Part shown: piece after piece, positions 27,318 to 41,135 of the stretch
Layout: each line of letters starts with the position of its first letter
Position numbering within the stretch: the stretch's first letter is position 1
Source: Plecoglossus altivelis
Lineage: Eukaryota; Chordata; Actinopteri; Osmeriformes; Plecoglossidae
DNA: 64,000 bases
Direction: 5' to 3'
Assembly (NCBI GenBank): GCA_036571765.1
Contig: BROE01000004.1
Location: 4,060,453 to 4,124,452, forward strand
Translations under genes and position numbers: made by a program
Notes under the pieces: generated by a model
Database searches by the model: none
Seen by the model: only the letters and a program-made list of their open reading frames with translations
What the model was told of the DNA's origin: nothing

Positions 27318-30300
27318 AGAGGGAGAGGACATGGGCTCCACACCTCTCACCTGTCAGGTAAGATGGATATCCAATGACACCGCACAGCGTGAATGCGTGT
27401 ATGTGTACGAGCGTGTGTGTTTGCATGTGCTACGATGTGCATGTGCTCACAGTCCCCAGTGAAGCAAATTGTGACCAACGCTCTCACGCCTCCTCTCCCA
27501 TAGGCCCTGCAGTCCAGCGCCAAGTCCAGAATGGCCCTGCCACAGACGAGATGGAAGCGCAGAGAGCCAGGTATATGTACACGCGGAACAAAACCCTCGC
27601 ACCACAGCAGGAGACACACAACTGCAACTGAGGAGCAGCTACAACACAACAGAGGAAAACAGATGCCTCAGACTTGGTCAAACATTCTCAGACCTTTTCC
27701 TAAACAGGCTCCTCTGTGCGGATTAGCAGAATGGCATCCCAGCACAGCACAGCACAGCTCTGTAAGCAGCATCAGTAGACCATGTAACCCTCCCAGCCAG
27801 TCAGCCAGCTGGCCTCATCAACCTTTTTATTTTTGTTCCCTCTCTCGCTCTCTTTCTCTCGCCCTCTCTGTCTCTCTCTCTCTCTCTCTCGCTCCCTGCT
27901 CTCTCAGTTATCTCTCTGTCTCCTCACTGGATTAACTGATGGGGGACAGAGAGGGGAGAGGGAGAGAGAAAGAGGGAGTAGGGCAGGAGAGACTACAGAA
28001 AGACAGAGAGAGAGAGCGAAAGAGAGGCAGACATAGACAGAGATAGACACAGGAGAGATCAAGACTACAGTAATAATATAGGAACGAAGGAAGCCTTTAT
28101 TTCTGCTAAGTCATGTTGGCTGACTGCAGACAGTATATAGTAGCATCAGACTTGTATTGGAGATTATGGTGGAGACTTCATAAAGGGTTTTCAGCATGTT
28201 TCCTCTTGAGACAGGGCCTGTAGCTAAAGCTAACTCTAACACCAGATGATGACTGCATGTGCAATAAGCCTTATAATATAAGGTACCATATGGCATCCAA
28301 ATTAGTTTTTCACGTTGTTACAGTCGTAGGTCCAAATGTTAAGGGGAAAAAAACACGGATATTGGATGGGCTGCGGGTGTCTTCTGAAGCGAGTGGCTGT
28401 GTGTGGAGAGCCCTCCGGTGGTCGTACATGGCACACGGGAGTCACCCAGCATTACTGGTGCACGATGAAGCTCACAATGATTGCCGTTGCTGTGCAGCTC
28501 TACGTGCTCAAGGCCAAGGCTAAGGCTTCCTGGTCATGCATGCACGTCTCGCTGACCAAACACACACATCTATAACATTCACTGTGACACGTTCCACTTC
28601 CTCTCTGCTGCTTCTGCTCCCTGCCCAGATCTCTTGACAGGTGACTTTCTCATAGACTAACCTAGGATAGCACTCGAAGGTAATGACATGTGCAACACAA
28701 ATAAGAAGACCCTCCTCAATCAGACACAAGGAGAGGCACATGGGACATGTAGCTTATATTCTCACAGAAAGACACACCGGAATGAGAGGAGCCAACAGGC
28801 ACATGATATGCTGTGCTCGTATATGTCAGTACACAGAAGGGGGACTACGGGACATGTCGTCTCATAAAATTCAGACACAGGAGAGGCGACCACAGAGACA
28901 GTGTAGGGTGCGGTATACTGTCGATTAGACGAGACAAATCGGAGGGGAAAGAAGCGACAATACTGCAATTGCAGATCATCAGAGCACAGGAAGAGGACAG
29001 GGAACAGGGTAGCTATCGTCAGATCTATCAAGACAAGGAGTGGAGCAACAGGCACAACTGATGCTTACGCAATAAGCACACAAGAGGGGACACAGGAGAG
29101 CAAAATGTCCACTTACTCATCATCAGACAAAGCAGAGAGCGAGGGAGACAGGGAGCACATTGTCTGAGATGCCCTACTCATGTAATTCATAGACATGCAG
29201 GAGAAGAAACAGAGACAATGTAAGCCTTCATCTATATCCATGAAACAACATTCCTAGGAGGGGACAGGGACATGTGCTTCTCATATCAGACACAGGAGGG
29301 GACAGGGACATGTGCTTCTCATAGACACAGGAGGGGACAGGGGGCTCGGGAATGTGGGAGGACTGGGGGAGTGACTGGTTGTCAGCCTGACTGACTATGT
29401 TTGTGGTAACTGGCTGGCTGACTGGCTGACTGACTGACTGTTTGTTGTGACTGGCTGACTGTGTTTATGGTGACTGGCTGTTTGTGTTTGTGGTGACTGA
29501 CTGGCTGCCTGACTGTATGTGGTGACTGACTGGCTGCCTGACTGTATGTGGTGTCCGCAGGCAGATGATGGAACAGCAGCAGCAGATGCAGGCACACCTG
29601 GAAAGAGAGCGACGATCGTCTAACTCAGGTGAACAAGCCCTGCACCTCCAGCAGCCACCATTGTCCGGGTCGCTCCCCTGCTCCACGCACAGCACACAAG
29701 AGTCCTGTCTCTCAATAGATTGTCTCCTCCTCTCTCCAGGGTCTCCTTTCCCAGGCCACCCCACGGTGCTATCTGTGGCTCCGCCGGCACCCATGCCTCC
29801 CCCCATGTCCATGGGAGGCGGACCCCCTCCCCCACCACCTCCTCCGGGCCCCCCTCCCCCGACGGCAGGGGCTCCTCCTCCCCCGCTGCCCCCGCCGCTG
29901 CCCATGGGAGGAGGGGGGGACGAGCCTCCTGCCCAAACGGGACTCGCCGCCATGATCGCCGGTGCCAAACTGCGCCGCGTGCAAAGAGTGAGACACCTGT
30001 CCTCTCTGTCTCTGCTACTACCTCTGTCTCTGCCTCTGTCTCTGCCTCTGTCTCTGTCTCTGCTATTACCTCTGTCTCTGTCTCTGCCTCTGTCTCTGCC
30101 TCTGTCTCTTTCTCTGCCTCTGTCCCTGCTACTGTCTCTGCCTCTGCTACTGCCTCTGTCTCTATTGTGTATCTATCTCTCTTACTGCCTCCTTTGTACA
30201 CCTGAGAAGAAGAGGGTACATCTGTCACAACCTGGTTCACCACAACATGTTATGTCCCTCTCCTATCTCCCCTCCTCTCCTCTCCCTTCCCCTCTTCTCC

Positions 30301-31187
30301 TATCTCCTCTCCCCTTCTCTCCTATATCTACTCCCCTCCTCTCCCATTCTCCCCTCTCCCCTCCTTTTCCTCTCATCTACCCTCCTCTTCCCTTCTCTTC
30401 TCTCGCTTACCCTCCTTTTCCTCTCCTCTCCCTCCCCTTCTCTCCCCTCCTCTCCCCTTCCCTTCTCTCCCCTCCTCTCCTCTCCTCCGACAGTCTGAAG
30501 ACAACTCATCAGGGTCAGGCGCCAAAAACGATGCCAACCGAACAAGCGGAGGAAGCGGAGGACTGATGGAGGAGATGAACGCTCTGCTGGCGCGAAGGTC
30601 AGAGCATAGAGTTAGACTGATCCCAGCAGACTAGTGCATTCTGGAAAAGCAGCGTGTAGAATACATGATGGATGGTGAAGGGGTGGATCATGTTGTTGAC
30701 TTGAGGCTTCTTCTTGCCCCCAGAAGGAAAGCAGCGTCAGAGAAGCCAGAAGACAGTCTAAATGTAAGTGCTCATAGCTGATAGTATGATGGCAGGGTGG
30801 ACTGCAGGCTGTAGAGTTATGAGCATGTATGTTAAGAGCTGCACTTACTTATTATGGTGATCGTAGTGATTTGGATGATGATGATGATGATGATGAGGGT
30901 GATGTTGATGAGGATGTTGATGATGATGATGATGATGATGATGATGTTGATGAGGATGATGTTGGTGAGGATGTTGATGATGATGATGATGATGATGATG
31001 TTGATGAGGACGTTGATGATGATGATGTTGATGAGGATGATGATGTTGATGATGATGATGGTGATGTTGATGAGGATGATGATGTTGATGATGATGATGT
31101 TGATGATGATGATGATGTTGATGATGATGATGGTGATGTTGATGAGGATGATGATGTTGATGATGATGATGTTGATGATGATGATGT

Positions 31188-31222
<35 letters not shown>

Positions 31223-32218
31223 TTTTGTCTTTCTGCCATTCGCAGGATGACCCCAACTCCCCTTCACCTATCACAAGAGGTGGACAAAACGCCACAGGTA
31301 AAACAATCCATCCATTCATAAACAACTGACACGTGACAGGAAGTGAGTGTATCAGGTGACACTAGAGGGAAACAAAGATACAGTGACAGTAGGGGGAAAC
31401 TGACCAATGGCTGTTGTCTTCCCGTCCCCAACCCCGCCCTCTGCCTAGATGGAGTGAAGAAGCCATGGGATCGGGCCAACTCCGCTGAGAGGTCATCGCT
31501 GGTATCAAGGTGATAACCTGACAGAGCAGCCGATAGCAGCACACAGTCAGTCAGAACTGTAGCATTTAGGACGGCGTCGCAACACACGATGGAAACCTAA
31601 GGTGACTGGGGCGACGTGTGTGGAAATGTTTAACAGTCCTGTCGTTGCAGGGTACGACCGGTGGGGAGCAATAGTGACACAGACGCCTTAGACTTCGACA
31701 GAATGAAACAGGTAAGAAACACAGGGACTGTGCGCTCTGGCTCATAACGAAAGCACGGTTTGTGACTGTAATGGTGCTCTCGTCTCAGGAAATCTTGGAA
31801 GAAGTTGTACGCGAATTGCACAAGGTGAAGGATGAGATCATTGATGGTACGTCTCACATACGTCTAAGAATGTTATTTCTTGAGAGTATTGTTACATTCA
31901 CTGTTTAGTCTAAAGACCTTTTGATTGAAGTTAGAGTTTGTCTGGTAATGCTGGTGAGATGGTGCCGAAGTTGTACACCTGTTGTCCACTAGGTGTCACT
32001 GATCGTTCTAATTTGTATACAGCTGAGGGTGAATACTTAAAATATAATCTCCAAGCCATCCTCTAAAATCTTTGATCTTGTTAATTATATATGAAAGTAA
32101 TAGCAACTAGAAAGTAATAGCGAGTTGAATTCCAGTAGTGGTTAATGCCACTGCTCTTCGCCTTGTCTGTTCTGTTTCAGCCATTAGACATGAACTCAGT
32201 AGAATCAGCACCACATAG
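6992..32218 (+). CDS. evl: Ena/VASP-like actin regulator, 13 coding exons
   Basis: Ena/VASP proteins bind actin barbed ends and proline-rich ligands and speed filament elongation at lamellipodia and adhesions. Coding exons: 6992-7080, 22011-22179, 22383-22579, 27504-27570, 29561-29628, 29740-29987, 30494-30597, 30724-30763, 31246-31297, 31449-31509, 31651-31711, 31789-31846, 32181-32218. All introns are GT-AG, and phases agree except at exon 3. Expected length is about 410 residues, close to mammalian EVL. Order: a 29-residue N-terminal extension; EVH1 (about 30-145, starting [20 protein letters not shown]); a Q-rich linker; a proline-rich profilin/SH3-binding segment (about 191-260); the G-actin motif (GLAAMIAGAKLRRVQR); the F-actin block (GGLMEEMNALLARRRKAA); and the C-terminal tetramerisation coil (EILEEVVRELHKVKDEIID), ending RISTT. 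Exon 3 is garbled by small indels, so the literal translation stops early in exon 5. Exons on both sides are intact, which suggests assembly error. Confidence 0.95.
8101..8725. repeat. 32-bp minisatellite, about 19-20 copies, hairpin-forming unit
   Basis: The unit starts CAGACTGAAGAGAAGCTTCA and continues to TCACTGAT, 32 bp in all. Copies differ mostly at two positions (CAGG/CAAG/TAAG and GAGTC/GAATC). Every unit contains an inverted repeat, CTGAAG-AGAAG-CTTCAG, plus the palindromes TGATCA and GAAGCTTC. It lies in evl intron 1. Confidence 0.97.
9105..9246. repeat. (GT)n with interspersed ACATAT
   Basis: GT repeats broken at intervals by ACATAT, giving a compound microsatellite. Confidence 0.95.
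9340..9540. repeat. GA-rich tract with 40-bp tandem repeat
   Basis: A purine-rich stretch (GGGAGGGAG type) followed by three copies of a 40-bp unit containing AAGGTATAACAGCCAGAGGA (copies at 9421, 9461 and 9501). It lies in evl intron 1. Confidence 0.9.
10160..10430. repeat. Degenerate CCCTCCC/AAACC tandem tract
   Basis: An irregular C-rich repeat built from ACCCTCCCCTCCCAAAACC-like units. The minus strand is strongly G-rich and could form quadruplex structures. Copies differ mostly by homopolymer length. Confidence 0.85.
11145..11450. repeat. CT-rich / CTCTGTCC tandem tract
   Basis: A pyrimidine-only tract of CTCTCTCTGTCC-like units with a short GTCT run in the middle. The serine/leucine-rich frames across it are not genes. 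Confidence 0.9.
12490..12566. repeat. 21-bp tandem repeat, about 4 copies
   Basis: Units of CTGGCTCGCTCACCTTCTCC with CTGG/CTCG/CTCA variants. Confidence 0.85.
13340..13498. repeat. Paired (GT)n and (CA)n microsatellites
   Basis: A GT run (13343-13372) and a CA run with ATACATACATA interruptions (13421-13498) lie about 50 bp apart in opposite orientation. Single strands could pair as a long imperfect hairpin. Confidence 0.9.
15345..15750. repeat. 16-18-bp minisatellite (GAGGTCTCTCT AGGCT type)
   Basis: About two dozen copies of AGGCTGAGGTCTCTCT with variable CT insertions and GAGCTGAGG or CTAAGG variants. It lies in evl intron 1. Confidence 0.95.
16069..16130. repeat. (GT)n microsatellite
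   Basis: A GT run with one ATGT interruption in evl intron 1. Confidence 0.95.
16470..16585. repeat. (CA)n with ATAAA interruptions
   Basis: A compound CACACATAAACACA array in evl intron 1. Confidence 0.9.
17199..17412. repeat. CA-rich tandem tract, roughly 50-bp unit
   Basis: CA-rich units containing CACCCACCTACATACACGCT recur about four times with divergence. Confidence 0.85.
17766..17816. repeat. Short palindromic tandem repeat
   Basis: Three units of a CGATTATCATCGGTGA-type word. The first forms a perfect 7-bp inverted repeat, TCACCGA-ttatcc-TCGGTGA. Confidence 0.85.
18510..18625. repeat. GAGAGACGGAGAGAGAGACA repeat
   Basis: A purine-rich tandem tract alternating GACAGAGA and GACGGAGA. 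Confidence 0.9.
19725..19950. repeat. (GT)n and GTGTGAGG array
   Basis: A GT run followed by GAGGGTGTGTGTGTGAGGGT units. Confidence 0.9.
20145..20620. repeat. CT/CTGT pyrimidine tract
   Basis: Nearly 480 bp of CTCTCTGTCTGTC-like sequence in evl intron 1. The serine/leucine-rich frames across it are repeat translations. Confidence 0.9.
20641..21770. repeat. Two-copy block, likely assembly duplication
   Basis: A roughly 500-580-bp segment occurs twice, at about 20641-21110 and 21190-21770. The first ~105 bp of each copy (starting TTCAGCCTCAGGGCTGCTC) are identical. After that, copy 1 differs from copy 2 by many one- to few-base indels, including at homopolymers. Both copies reach the same ending (CTCAACATTCACCGGCA). 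It lies in evl intron 1, about 240 bp before exon 2. Confidence 0.85.
22383..22579 (+). other. evl: evl coding exon 3, disrupted by small indels
   Basis: It should encode the C-terminal half of the EVH1 domain: 178 nt by comparison with vertebrate EVL. The exon as given is 197 nt, and the excess is spread over several small indels in roughly 22385-22505. The last ~75 nt (the AAGGAAGAAGCCACCACC segment onward) match expectation exactly, and both splice sites are good. As written, the frame shifts and reaches a stop in exon 5. I read this as sequence error rather than a dead gene. Confidence 0.85.
22815..23125. repeat. 25-bp minisatellite, about 12 copies
   Basis: The unit contains GAGATGGACTGTGTGAGATG and ends TGAAA. 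Some copies carry an extra TGTG. It lies in evl intron 3. Confidence 0.95.
23225..23570. repeat. CACACACAGCATA tandem array
   Basis: About 20 copies of ACACACACAGCATAC with variable CA number. Threonine/histidine- or cysteine/valine-rich frames on both strands are repeat translations. Confidence 0.95.
25570..25905. repeat. Degenerate ~60-bp GT-rich minisatellite
   Basis: Five or so units of CAGCGCTGTCGGAGGTGGGT followed by a GT run and GAGTGTGTGC. Copies differ mainly by single-base insertions and deletions, which suggests sequencing error as much as divergence. It lies in evl intron 3. Confidence 0.8.
28680..29345. repeat. GACACAGGAGGGGACAGGGACATG minisatellite, decaying upstream
   Basis: Clean copies of a unit containing ACAGGAGGGGACAGGGACAT and GTGCTTCTCATA lie at about 29255-29345. 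Going left, recognisable but increasingly indel-scrambled copies continue to about 28680. It lies in evl intron 4. Confidence 0.8.
29388..29548. repeat. GACTGGCTGNCTGACTG-type repeat
   Basis: Tandem units of GTGACTGACTGGCTGCCTGA and relatives, just upstream of evl exon 5. Confidence 0.85.
30003..30165. repeat. CTGCCTCTGTCTCT tandem tract
   Basis: Hexamer-like CTCTGT/CTGCCT units at the start of evl intron 6. Confidence 0.85.
30873..31222. repeat. (GAT)n trinucleotide array with GTT/GAG variants
   Basis: About 350 bp of GATGATGATGTTGATGAGGA-like repeats filling evl intron 8. It is open in five or more frames (poly-Asp/Val, poly-His, poly-Ile, poly-Ser, poly-Met). None joins the evl exons in frame as a needed coding segment. 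Confidence 0.95.
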
Positions 32219-33147
32219 TCTTTCTGACCCCTCGTGACCCAACTGCTGGAACCACGGTCTCCATAGCAACCGCTGTGGTTCGGAAGAGGAAGAAAAGGCC
32301 CAAACTATAAACATCTATTTATTCCACTTTGCGTTGATACCGAAGCAACGTGGTAACGTCGCCATGACGCGAGGGAGACGTCTCTTAAACGTTGTTTAGA
32401 GGAAGAAATGGGGGACACTTTCGCACTGATTTCTGTTGTCATTCTTTCTCTCTCTTTATCACTGTTCATTGTTTGCCCTGTTTTCTTGTTCAGTTTTTCA
32501 ATCTTGAAGAAAATGGAAGAAATCCGAATAATATCGCTTTTTTTTCAAGTTTGATTTGGTTTTTCCACTTTCGTCGGTGTTATAAATTATTGTCATTATT
32601 ATTGCTATCATTTTTATTATTGTAGATGTTGAAGTGTGAATATAAGTAGTAGTAGTTTAAGTGATGACAATAGTAATGATAATGAAACAATAATGATGAT
32701 ATTAATGATAATGATAATAATAATAATCATTGCGCATCATTTTATGTCAGCCTTTTGTATTTTATATTGGAATTATGATTTAATTTTTTGTTTGTTTATT
32801 TGTTTAAGATACAATTCTAAGCACACGCATTTCTTTCTCGTTATCTGACCTCAACGTTTTTTAAAGAGTTTTGTATCCTTTTCGCCAACACGGTAGTTTG
32901 TGTAATCACTGACAAAGATTTTTAAAGACAGGCCTTTTCCTGAGGGTGGAAAATTATTGCTCTTTGGATATTGCAATCTTATGAACAAAAACATTAATAC
33001 ACCAGAGTATTTGTGATGTTGTTAATAAAATGTTTATTGGCTGCAAGGATATGGTGGTATTGTTCGTTTTATTATTTCCTTTAATGACCAAGTGCTTCCT
33101 GGTTTGAAAAAAAGTTACACACTAAGTTAAAAATGAATTTAAATAAA
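32219..33147 (+). other. evl 3' UTR with poly(A) signals
   Basis: It follows the evl TAG stop (32216-32218), is AT-rich, and contains AATAAA at 33024-33029 and again at 33142-33147. Either could end the transcript. The yy1 coding start lies only about 0.6 kb beyond the second signal. Confidence 0.7.
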
Positions 33148-33599
33148 ACTTGGATAAAATGAAGCGGTTTCTTTGATTGAGCATGTCGTTGGTAAATGTA
33201 TGTGATTTGAATGGGTCTGTCGATAATCTCTTTTCGAACCCCATGGCGTCATCTGGCGGGCAGTTTGGAAAAGGCATAAACGGAAGTAAACGTTTAAAGC
33301 AACATTGATATTAGCTCTACCTTGCGAATGAAACCTCCACAGACATTAGTAGACTTCTTTATACCTTTATTCAAGGAATACATGAACTAGGCTACAGTTA
33401 TACAGGACTTGACAACAATCAACCAGTTTGTGTTATGTAGAATTCTGAACTGTAGATAGGTCAAAGCTGCAGCTTCCAGTGCATTTAGTCTGACATAAAT
33501 CACTTCATTACACGTCATGCAATGCATTCTCCAAAAATGATAGTACTGTATACTATAACATAATGTTAAAGGAAAACGACAATCTTCGGCCCCGTTCCA

Positions 33600-33771
33600 A
33601 ACGTCTCGCGATATTTCAGAGTGAGAGCATAGTGGTGGCGAGATTTGGTGTGGGACGGAGTGGAGAGTTATTTGTGTTCGAAGAGGGAGAACGGGTGCAG
33701 GAGCAGGGGGGTGTGTTTGGGTAAACGAACGTCGCACGGTGTGCATGATCAGCAAGCTGGCGGACTTCAAT
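33600..33771 (+). promoter_or_regulatory. yy1 promoter / 5' leader
   Basis: The short interval between the evl poly(A) signals and the yy1 start holds TCTCGCGA (33604-33611), a partial match to the TCTCGCGAGA promoter element common in TATA-less housekeeping promoters. No TATA box is seen. A second in-frame ATG lies at 33745, but the family's conserved N-terminus begins at 33772. Confidence 0.45.
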
Positions 33772-36738
<2,967 letters not shown>

Positions 36739-37600
36739 GCCCTCGTTCTGCCCCCCCCCCCACCCCGAACCCCAACCACGTCAGCATCTTCTGAACACAA
36801 AAGAAACCTCCCTCAAGGAAAGAATGAAACGATTAAGACCGATTTGAAAGGGAAATGGAGGGGAATGAGGTCTCAAAATTGTGAAGTTCTCCCAGTAGCA
36901 TTTTTCTTCCTGTTCTATTGGCTGAAAAACACAGGGACTCTTCAATAAGCCCCACCCACTTTCTGTAGTGGCATGTTTTTGCCAGAAGGATTGAGCTTGT
37001 GGGCAAGCATCAGAGACTATTCTTTTTACCACAGAACTGAGAGCAATCTGTTTTCACTTCAAATTTATTTCACCAATCTGCATATCTTTTCATTTCTATT
37101 TTTCCAAGTGTGCATATTGTACACTTTTTGAAATGTAAAGAAACTATTTGTGACTATTTTTTTCTGAGTATTGAGCTCTACTTGAGGTACTCAGAGAAGA
37201 TAAGTGAGTTACTGTTCACATCCTTAAAATATCTTATGTAAGAGAAAGTTATGTTTGCATTTCCACCCCTACTTTTTGGTTTGCGTTCTTCTAACCATTC
37301 GATAACCTTGTATACTTGTATTGTAAGGTTGTATTGAAATTATGTAGACATAGAGGCGTGATTCAAAGTGTTAACCAATTAAACTTTTAGTCTTGGTTTG
37401 CTTTATATTTTTACGGATTGTCTTATACGGATAAATGAGTACTGTTACTTTTCTCTGAGCCTGTCTCTAAGTACTCAAAAAACGCTTAATAAATCAACGG
37501 CGTGACCATCACTTTCTGTGTTAGAATGTATATGTACAGGCGTCATAAACGTTCTTTTGTTGATATTTACAACCATGTATTTCAATGACCCACAATAAAA
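36739..37600 (+). other. yy1 3' UTR with poly(A) signals
   Basis: AT-rich sequence after the TGA stop, with AATAAA at 37488-37493 and 37594-37599. Confidence 0.65.
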
Positions 37601-38769
37601 AGGGTTACCCCTGTTCCCTTTAATAATGTCTGACCGCTTATGTTGTTTTTCTTTCGGTAAAATAGCTTCAGAGTACCTTTTATATGTAAAGATTGTGAAA
37701 ATCAATTCCGGCAGCATCGATGTTATTAATAATATTATTACGACTTTTCAGCTATGTAAATTGTGGCTTACCTCAGCATTAACCCCATTCTAGACATGGC
37801 AGTTAGCTATATAGCTGTAACCTTGTTTTAACTTTGAAATCGTCATTCTTGACTGTCATGTACTGACAATTGTAACACCAGTCACAATCGATATACCGTC
37901 TTAGCAACGTTGTCTTGAGACATCTTTTGTCTTTATTGTAAGCTGTAATAATTCGCAAGAAACGAGATGCATTGGACCGTTGACGTAGGCTAATTTGTCC
38001 AACAGCAATCTCATTTAATGCTCGCGTCAGCTTGCTGCTTTAGAATGAACAACATGTTAACGGTACATGATCGAGTAGAGTATCGCCAACGTTCAAATGG
38101 GCGTTGATCTATAGTTCCACGCGAGGCCTGCGCAGGGCACAATGAGCTCAAGTCATTGAGTCAGTGAGCTCCGTTGTTTCCGACAGAGTGCTGTCCAGGG
38201 TGCTGAACTTAGTCTGCAGTGCATCTCCGTTGTATTAAACCCACACAAATTCAAGATTTTTCACCAAAGTATAGTTGTTTCTTTACAGATACGAATTTAA
38301 GTGCGTAGGTGTGCCTTCTTGCTTATTTCATAAATTCAAAGCCCACATTTTTTTGTCATTGCAATGGGAAAAAGGATTAGAGGTACAAGGGGAGACTACC
38401 TAATAGCTAGAGAATCCAATTACTTTTCCTGTAAACGATCTTCATATATTTGACAGAAATAGTCACAATATATGCAATTACTAAATCAATCACAATTGCC
38501 CATGTAGAGTGGGGTACCATTATAAGGTCAGAGGAACCCTAGACGATTTTCATTCACCTAAAATACGTGATGGATCATGTATTATCAGCTTTTAAATATC
38601 ATCAAGAACTAAATGGCGTCATCTATTTAAAATCCACCTCTGAGCATATGTCTCGAACACAGCGTGGGAAGCAATACTGTGATTGGGCGTTTGAAACCAC
38701 CCATTATAGAACCTATACTTAAACATCACTGTTGCTTTATAGCAAACCTGTGTGAGTGTGAGTGAGTGA

Positions 38770-38775
<6 letters not shown>

Positions 38776-38845
<70 letters not shown>

Positions 38846-38853
38846 GAGAGAGA
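38776..38853. repeat. (GT)n-(GA)n compound microsatellite
   Basis: GT repeat running directly into GA repeat. Confidence 0.95.
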
Positions 38854-40904
38854 GTTGTGATAAATATCACCCAGGCATGACACTGTATGGGCGTCCAAGC
38901 GTTTGCTTATTTAGGGAGCATTTATTCAGTCGATTGGTTGTTTTGATTGACAAAGGCAGGGGAGAGCAAATGTGCTACTTGTTATGCTGCTGAAGTCTGT
39001 CAAGCCTCGAACACCTGCTCTCTCAGATGCTTATTTCATTAGCCGTCTTTCTCCCTTGAGCCAAAGCCCTTGCATTGTTTATAGGCTAATGTAAAGGAGA
39101 AGGTTATAAACGAGTTTGGTCCAGATTCCTCCCAAACCCTCTGCTTTAAGGCAACTCCTTGCGGATGTTCTTCCCGGCAACTCTCTTTCTCTTACCCAAA
39201 TGTAAACGATCGGATGTATTTTCTTCTGTCGTTGTGTACGTAGAGCAAAGTGTGTCACCACAAGTACAAGTCCAAAGTCAACAACTTCAAGTCGAGTAGC
39301 CCTTCATGCGTGAATGTGTACAGGCAAGGGAATCCTCCCATATCAACACAGAGCACGGAATGATTTATTCATTGTTTTCATTCAATAATAATGTGCCGGC
39401 ATGTCAGTCTATTCTGTGAGCGCATGCGTTTGCCTAATAGTGTACATTCATATTCCCATAGGCAACAGGTAGGCATACCACCAGGACATCTTCAGACACA
39501 TCAGCTGGCTTTGTTCAGTTTGGGTCATTTATATGCAGCTGAGAAGTCAAAGCAAATAATCATCGATGTTCTCTTGACAAAATGTGTTGTGTTTCTTTGC
39601 GGTGGGCATAGCTCGCGTCTGTTCGCTCCTTTCAGATGCTATTTTCATGCAGAAATATGTTGCCAAGGTAACAGAGACGTGCGACTGTGGGAGCGCTGAA
39701 ACCCTGTGAATTCCATGACTGCCGCAGTCAGTGTTAGCAACGCTTTAACCCTACAACAAGGAATTTCTCTCATACTGTAGGCTATTTTTAACAACGCGTC
39801 TTCCGAATGATTATGTCTAAAGCCACTGATTCTGTAATTGCTAGCTTAACTTGCGTAATTGTCACATTGGAAGTGCAGTCCTTAGTTTGCACAAGTAGCT
39901 CTATTCTAAAAGCCCTGGCCAACACGCATGCACAATACACATCACAAGCACAGTGACCTTTATTTGATTAATGCTTCATTTTATAAATCTAATCACGTCC
40001 CGCGCTCCGTTCCACCCGGTCACTAAAGGTGCCACGTGCGCTTTCTTCAAAAGAACACGTTCTGTTGAATCTACATTTCAAATGAGAGGATGAACTCTGC
40101 ATGGCGTCCACCGCAAAACTAGTCCCTCACAGCCTAACAACCTCGGTCACGTTAGGATGAAAAGATCCACCACACCTTGTGTATAAGCGCACCTTTCATT
40201 TTCATTTGCAAACTCCTTTTTCGCCAGGTATGCTTATGTCACCTCGACCACAAACGTTGACAACTGATTAAAATTACGTATAGGGCCATTGCAGAGATAA
40301 TTCCATTACAATCCCCTTGAGCGAGTTTAACCTGCCCAATTAGTGTGAAATTCTAGTATAATGCGACATGATTTGAGATCTTAATTGAAATGAGAATGTT
40401 CCCAATGGAATTAGCATCTAGTAGATTCATCTGAAAAACGGGCATGAATTCCAAAACACGTTGTGTTGGTAATGAATAGTCAACAAAAAGTAGGCCTTTT
40501 CCTATTTTGGACTTTTCACCCCTCTGAAAGTGTCCATAAAACACTCACCCAACGTGTGTTGTCTATTCCTCCATTACCAGAATCCTGCAGAGATAACAAG
40601 ATTAGCATAAGCACTCTTAGTAAGTCACTGTGAATGGGCTTCTTAAACAGGCTTAACCATCCTCTCTTTGCCAGGGGCTTGTAGTCAGATCTGACTGGCA
40701 GCGGGTTTGCTGGTATTCAGATATCCAACTCTGGCAATCAATGAGAGATCCATCATTGTGGATGCTGACAAGGGAGACCGAGAGCAAATCACCACCGTAA
40801 GCGATAGCAGCCATCAGGCAAATGGGCAGAAAAATGTTTCCTAATGGTGCCTGGCGTGTCTGGTGAGAACTACAGCCATGCTGTTAGTTCTCCATCAGCC
40901 AGGA

Positions 40905-41135
40905 GCCTGCGAGGAGGAGACAGAGAGGAGATGCAGGAGGAGGAGAAAGGGGCTAGACAGAGGAGGACAGAGAGAGTAGATGGAGGACTAAGAGAGAGGA
41001 GACAGAGGAGGAGACAGAGAGGAGATGGAGGAGGAGACAGAGAAGAGACAGAGGAGGAGACGGAGGAGGAGACAGAGAGGAGATGGAGGAGGAGATGGAG
41101 GAGACAGAGAGGAGATTGGGGAGGAGATAGAGAGC
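40905..41135. repeat. GAGGAGACAGAGAGGAGATG purine tract
   Basis: A degenerate purine-rich tandem repeat of about 9-24-bp units. Confidence 0.9.

Noticed and set aside
30829..31329. 166-residue Asp/Val-rich open frame (and His-, Ile- and Ser-rich frames on both strands)
   Set aside because: A GAT trinucleotide repeat is open in almost every frame. The segment lies inside evl intron 8 with clean splice sites on each side.
7081..32180. evl as a pseudogene because of the broken exon 3
   Set aside because: All other exons, splice sites and phases are intact and introns are retained. Damage is confined to one short noisy stretch.
33739..33771. Upstream start for yy1 (GTG at 33739 or ATG at 33745)
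   Set aside because: The conserved YY1 N-terminus starts at the ATG at 33772; the extra residues match no known YY1.
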